Origin: JALOOE01 sp964423545 | GTDB taxonomy: Bacteria > Chloroflexota > Anaerolineae > CG2-30-64-16 | NCBI GenBank assembly: GCA_964423545.1 | Contig: CAYRFV010000282.1 | Location: forward strand, 1 to 7,151 | Length of the DNA stretch: 7,151 nt | Direction: 5' to 3' | In this document: positions 5,097-7,151 of the stretch, one piece after another | Layout of the letters: the number at the start of each line of letters is the position of its first letter | Numbering within the stretch: the first letter of the stretch is position 1 | Made by a program: the position numbers and the translations under genes | The notes under the pieces: generated by a model | What the model was told of the DNA's origin: nothing | The model's database searches: none | What the model saw: only the letters and a program-made list of their open reading frames with translations

Positions 5097-6279
5097 GACG
5101 CGGGCGATCGACGCCGTTAAAGATATCATCTATCAGTGCAACCGCTGCGCGCACTGCTTCGACCTGAGCTGGCTGGGCCAGTCGTCGCGCGAGAAGTGCC
5201 CCGCCTACCGCTGGGGTCGCTTCGAGTCATACACGGGACGCGGCCGCTTCTTCCTGGCCCGCGCGCTGGTGGACGGCCTGGCCGACTACGATGCCGAGAT
5301 GGCGCAGCGCGTCTTCGCCTGCACCGAATGTCGAGGCTGCGCCGAACACTGCTTCAAGTACCTCTCGACCACCGACATCTACGACGCGATGAAGGAAGAC
5401 CTGGCGCGGTTGGGGCTGCTGCCCGCGCGCCTGGCCGCCGGCCTCTCCGATGAGGGCGGCCTGGGCGAGCATCACAACGTCTACCAGGGCGAGCAGGAGG
5501 AACGGCTGGCCTGGCTGCCCGATTTCTCGCACGTGGACCGCGAAGCCGAAGTGCTCTTCTTCGTCGGCTGCACGTCGGCCTATGCGCGGCAGAACATGGC
5601 GCTCGACGCCTACAATCTGCTGGTGCAGGCGGGCATCAGCTTCACGGTGCTGAGCGACGAGTGGTGCTGCGGCCATCCCTACCTGGCCGGCGGCATGCCG
5701 GGCAAAGCGCTCAGCTTCATGGAGCACACCCTCGCCGCGGCGCGGCGGGTGGGCGCGCGCCAGATCGTCACCAACTGCCCCGGCTGCCAGCGCGCCTTCC
5801 GCGACGACTACGGAAAGCTCAGCGGCAAGCCCGCGCCCGTGGAGTCGCTGCACATCGTCGAGCTGCTGGCCGACCGGCTGCAGCGCGGGGAGCTGGCGAT
5901 GGAGCGCCACCGGCCCAAGTTGGCCGTGACCTATCACGATCCGTGCGTGCTGGGCCGCTGGATGGGCATCTACGAAGCGCCGCGGCAGCTGCTGCGCGCG
6001 ATCCCCGGCATCTCGCTGGTGGAGATGCCCCGCAACCGCCGCGACGGTTACTGCTGCGGCGCGGGCGGCATGATCCGCTACGACTTCGGCGAGATGGCCG
6101 ATCTGGCCGGCGCCGATCGCGTGGTCGAGGCGACGGGCGTGGGCGCCGAGATGATGCTCTCCGCGTGCCCGGCCTGCGTCATGCAGCTCCAGCAGTCGCG
6201 GCAGAAGACGAAAGCGCGGCTCAAGGTTCTGGACATCACTGAGCTGCTGGCGCAGCAGATGCGGCCGCTGCGGGCATAG
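5086..6279 (+). CDS. Two-[4Fe-4S] CCG-domain iron-sulfur subunit (GlcF/GlpC/HdrD type)
   Basis: An electron-transfer subunit expected to accept electrons from the FAD protein encoded just upstream and pass them to quinone or another carrier. The 397 residues contain two ferredoxin-like clusters: Cys18, Cys21, Cys24 with Cys38-Pro, and Cys79, Cys82, Cys85, Cys89. Two CCG domains follow: Cys162, Cys194-Cys195-Gly, Cys231 and Cys234; then Cys287, Cys323-Cys324-Gly, Cys361 and Cys364. All expected cysteines appear present. Length and order match GlcF, GlpC, LutA and HdrD relatives. No transmembrane helix is visible, so membrane contact would be peripheral. The gene starts inside the previous one (ATG 5086, GGGAGG at 5073-5078), typical of a stoichiometric pair. 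The last codons and the TAG stop (6277-6279) lie in the first unit of a tandem repeat that fills the following gap. Family assignment is firm; the partner electron acceptor is inferred. Confidence 0.92.
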   Translation: MSSETRAIDAVKDIIYQCNRCAHCFDLSWLGQSSREKCPAYRWGRFESYTGRGRFFLARALVDGLADYDAEMAQRVFACTECRGCAEHCFKYLSTTDIYDAMKEDLARLGLLPARLAAGLSDEGGLGEHHNVYQGEQEERLAWLPDFSHVDREAEVLFFVGCTSAYARQNMALDAYNLLVQAGISFTVLSDEWCCGHPYLAGGMPGKALSFMEHTLAAARRVGARQIVTNCPGCQRAFRDDYGKLSGKPAPVESLHIVELLADRLQRGELAMERHRPKLAVTYHDPCVLGRWMGIYEAPRQLLRAIPGISLVEMPRNRRDGYCCGAGGMIRYDFGEMADLAGADRVVEATGVGAEMMLSACPACVMQLQQSRQKTKARLKVLDITELLAQQMRPLRA

Positions 6280-6382
6280 CGCCCGCTGCGGCACAGCGGC
6301 TGCTGCGGGCACAGCGGCCGCTGCGGCACAGCGGCTGCTGCGGCACAGCGGCTGCTGCGGCACAGCGGCTGCTGCGGGCACA
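6261..6382 (+). repeat. 17/18-bp tandem repeat, seven units, running from the Fe-S gene end to the next gene
   Basis: Units begin at 6261, 6279, 6296, 6314, 6331, 6348 and 6365 and follow GCGGCYGCTGCGG(G)CACA, 17 or 18 bp long, with a partial eighth up to about 6387. The first unit is coding: it gives the final residues of the Fe-S protein, and its CATA in place of CACA creates the TAG stop. Each unit can fold: GCCGCTG (6317-6323), loop CGGCA, CAGCGGC (6329-6335), and units with T in place of C keep pairing through a G-U wobble in RNA. The array fills the whole intergenic gap, so it may act as a chain of RNA hairpins. Confidence 0.92.
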
Positions 6383-6400
6383 GCGGCATGAGGCGAGGCG

Positions 6401-7151
6401 ATGAAACGAACGGTCTTCTATCATCAGGAGCTGCAGGCCGGCGCGCGGATGCGCCAGGCGCAGGGCTGGGAGATGCCCGACCACTTCGGCGATCCCCGCG
6501 GCGAGCACCTGGCCGTGCGCAGCAGCGCCGGGGTCTTCGACTGGGCATCCACGGGGGAGATCGAGATCCAGGGCCCCGATGCGCTGGCGCTCGTCCAGAA
6601 GGTGATCGTGAACGACGCCAGCCGTATGCCTGCCGGCCGCGTGCTCTACACCACGCTCTGCCACCCCAACGGCGCCATCCTGTCCGATGTGACGATCTAC
6701 CGGCTGGGGGAGCGCCGCTACTGGTGCATGACCGCGTGGGGCAGCAACCAGGCCGGCCAGCGTCCCGAGTACGAATGGCTGGTGGAGCAGGCGGCCGGCC
6801 TGGATGTGTGCATCACGGACCTGTCGGCCGGGGTCGCGCTGCTTGCGGTCCAGGGCCCCCGGTCGCGCGCCATCGTGTCGCAGCTCACCCCAGCGGACCT
6901 GGGTTCGCTGCGCACGATGGAGTTCACAGAGACGACGCTGGCCGGCGCGCCGCGCGCGATGATCTCCCGCACGGGTTACACCGGCGAGCTGGGCTACGAG
7001 CTGATCGTCGCAGCTGAGTACGGGGGCGACCTCTGGGATGCGCTGGAAGCGGCCGGCCGGGTGGCCTGCGGGCCTGAGGGGATGCGCCACGCGGGACTGG
7101 AGACCGCCTTCAGCCTGCGGATGGAGAAGGGTTTCATCGCGCGCTTCGACT
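6401..7151 (+). CDS. Folate-dependent aminomethyltransferase family (GcvT / dimethylglycine dehydrogenase type), 3' end cut by the window
   Basis: The frame opens at ATG 6401 and stays open for 250 codons to the right edge; the C-terminus is outside the window. Members bind tetrahydrofolate and move a methylene or methyl group from glycine, dimethylglycine, sarcosine, DMSP or methoxy-aromatics to it. Visible landmarks: GVFDWASTGEIEIQGPDA (44-61), the folate-site Asp96 in GAILSDVTIYRL, LLAVQGPRSRAI (147-158), ISRTGYTGELGYE (188-200), and SLRMEKGF (238-245), whose RMEKG resembles the dimethylglycine/sarcosine dehydrogenase branch more than classical GcvT. The ribosome binding site is TGAGG (6389-6393), seven bases upstream. 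It lies behind the 17/18-bp repeat and probably belongs to the same operon. No glycine cleavage H or P gene is visible, which together with RMEKG argues for a catabolic demethylase role over the glycine cleavage system. Substrate unknown. Confidence 0.87.
   Translation, partial: MKRTVFYHQELQAGARMRQAQGWEMPDHFGDPRGEHLAVRSSAGVFDWASTGEIEIQGPDALALVQKVIVNDASRMPAGRVLYTTLCHPNGAILSDVTIYRLGERRYWCMTAWGSNQAGQRPEYEWLVEQAAGLDVCITDLSAGVALLAVQGPRSRAIVSQLTPADLGSLRTMEFTETTLAGAPRAMISRTGYTGELGYELIVAAEYGGDLWDALEAAGRVACGPEGMRHAGLETAFSLRMEKGFIARFD

Noticed and set aside
6261..6382. CRISPR array
   Set aside because: Units are directly adjacent, 17-18 bp, without unique spacers, and no cas gene is present. The same holds for the 12-bp and 15-bp arrays.
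6388..7017. Start at ATG 6388 for the last gene
   Set aside because: That ATG is in a different frame whose product is Arg/Gly/Ala-rich without motifs; the frame from ATG 6401 carries all GcvT-family motifs and is preceded by TGAGG at seven bases.

Overview
The window is high-GC bacterial DNA (roughly 65-70 % G+C by eye from about position 600 on) with a compact plus-strand gene cluster from about 930 to the right edge. It has good Shine-Dalgarno sites, one TTG start and one 11-bp gene overlap. Taxonomy cannot be fixed from 7 kb. GC content, gene style and lineage-style minisatellites would fit Chloroflexota, but that is a weak inference; other high-GC phyla are possible.

Layout. Positions 1-930 hold no intact gene. 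There is a Cys-rich ORF tail (1-204), a stretch of visibly lower GC (about 121-350), an orphan C-terminal-looking ORF (360-581), an antisense remnant (603-779 minus) and an inverted repeat (856-878). This looks like an eroded boundary. A near-consensus sigma70-type promoter follows (TTGACG, 17 bp, TACAAT; 943-971), with a perfect 7-3-7 palindrome (931-947) overlapping its -35 box. The leader of about 140 nt ends in five 12-bp repeats.

The cluster then reads: metal-dependent amidohydrolase/deaminase of the MTA/SAH deaminase (ATZ/TRZ) family (1118-2506); methionyl-tRNA formyltransferase-type protein with a pentapeptide repeat insert (2623-3612); FAD-linked oxidoreductase of the GlcD/vanillyl-alcohol-oxidase fold (TTG start, 3660-5096); two-[4Fe-4S], two-CCG-domain iron-sulfur subunit of the GlcF/GlpC/HdrD type (5086-6279); and a folate-dependent GcvT/dimethylglycine-dehydrogenase-type aminomethyltransferase (6401 to beyond the right edge).

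How they may work together (inference): the FAD protein and the Fe-S protein form a two-subunit dehydrogenase passing electrons from an organic substrate to a membrane or soluble carrier. The GcvT-like protein would move a one-carbon group from a methylated substrate or its oxidation product to tetrahydrofolate. The amidohydrolase would remove an amino group from a ring or amidine substrate. The formyltransferase also uses folate one-carbon units. The set resembles a catabolic operon for a methylated nitrogen- or sulfur-containing compound, but the substrate is not determined.

The most unusual structural property is that every junction around these genes, and one coding sequence, carries a different short tandem or inverted repeat: 12 bp x5 in the leader, 15 bp x5 inside the formyltransferase gene, 7 bp x2.9 before the oxidoreductase gene, 17/18 bp x7 starting in the 3' end of the Fe-S gene, and a hairpin with a duplicated arm between the first two genes.
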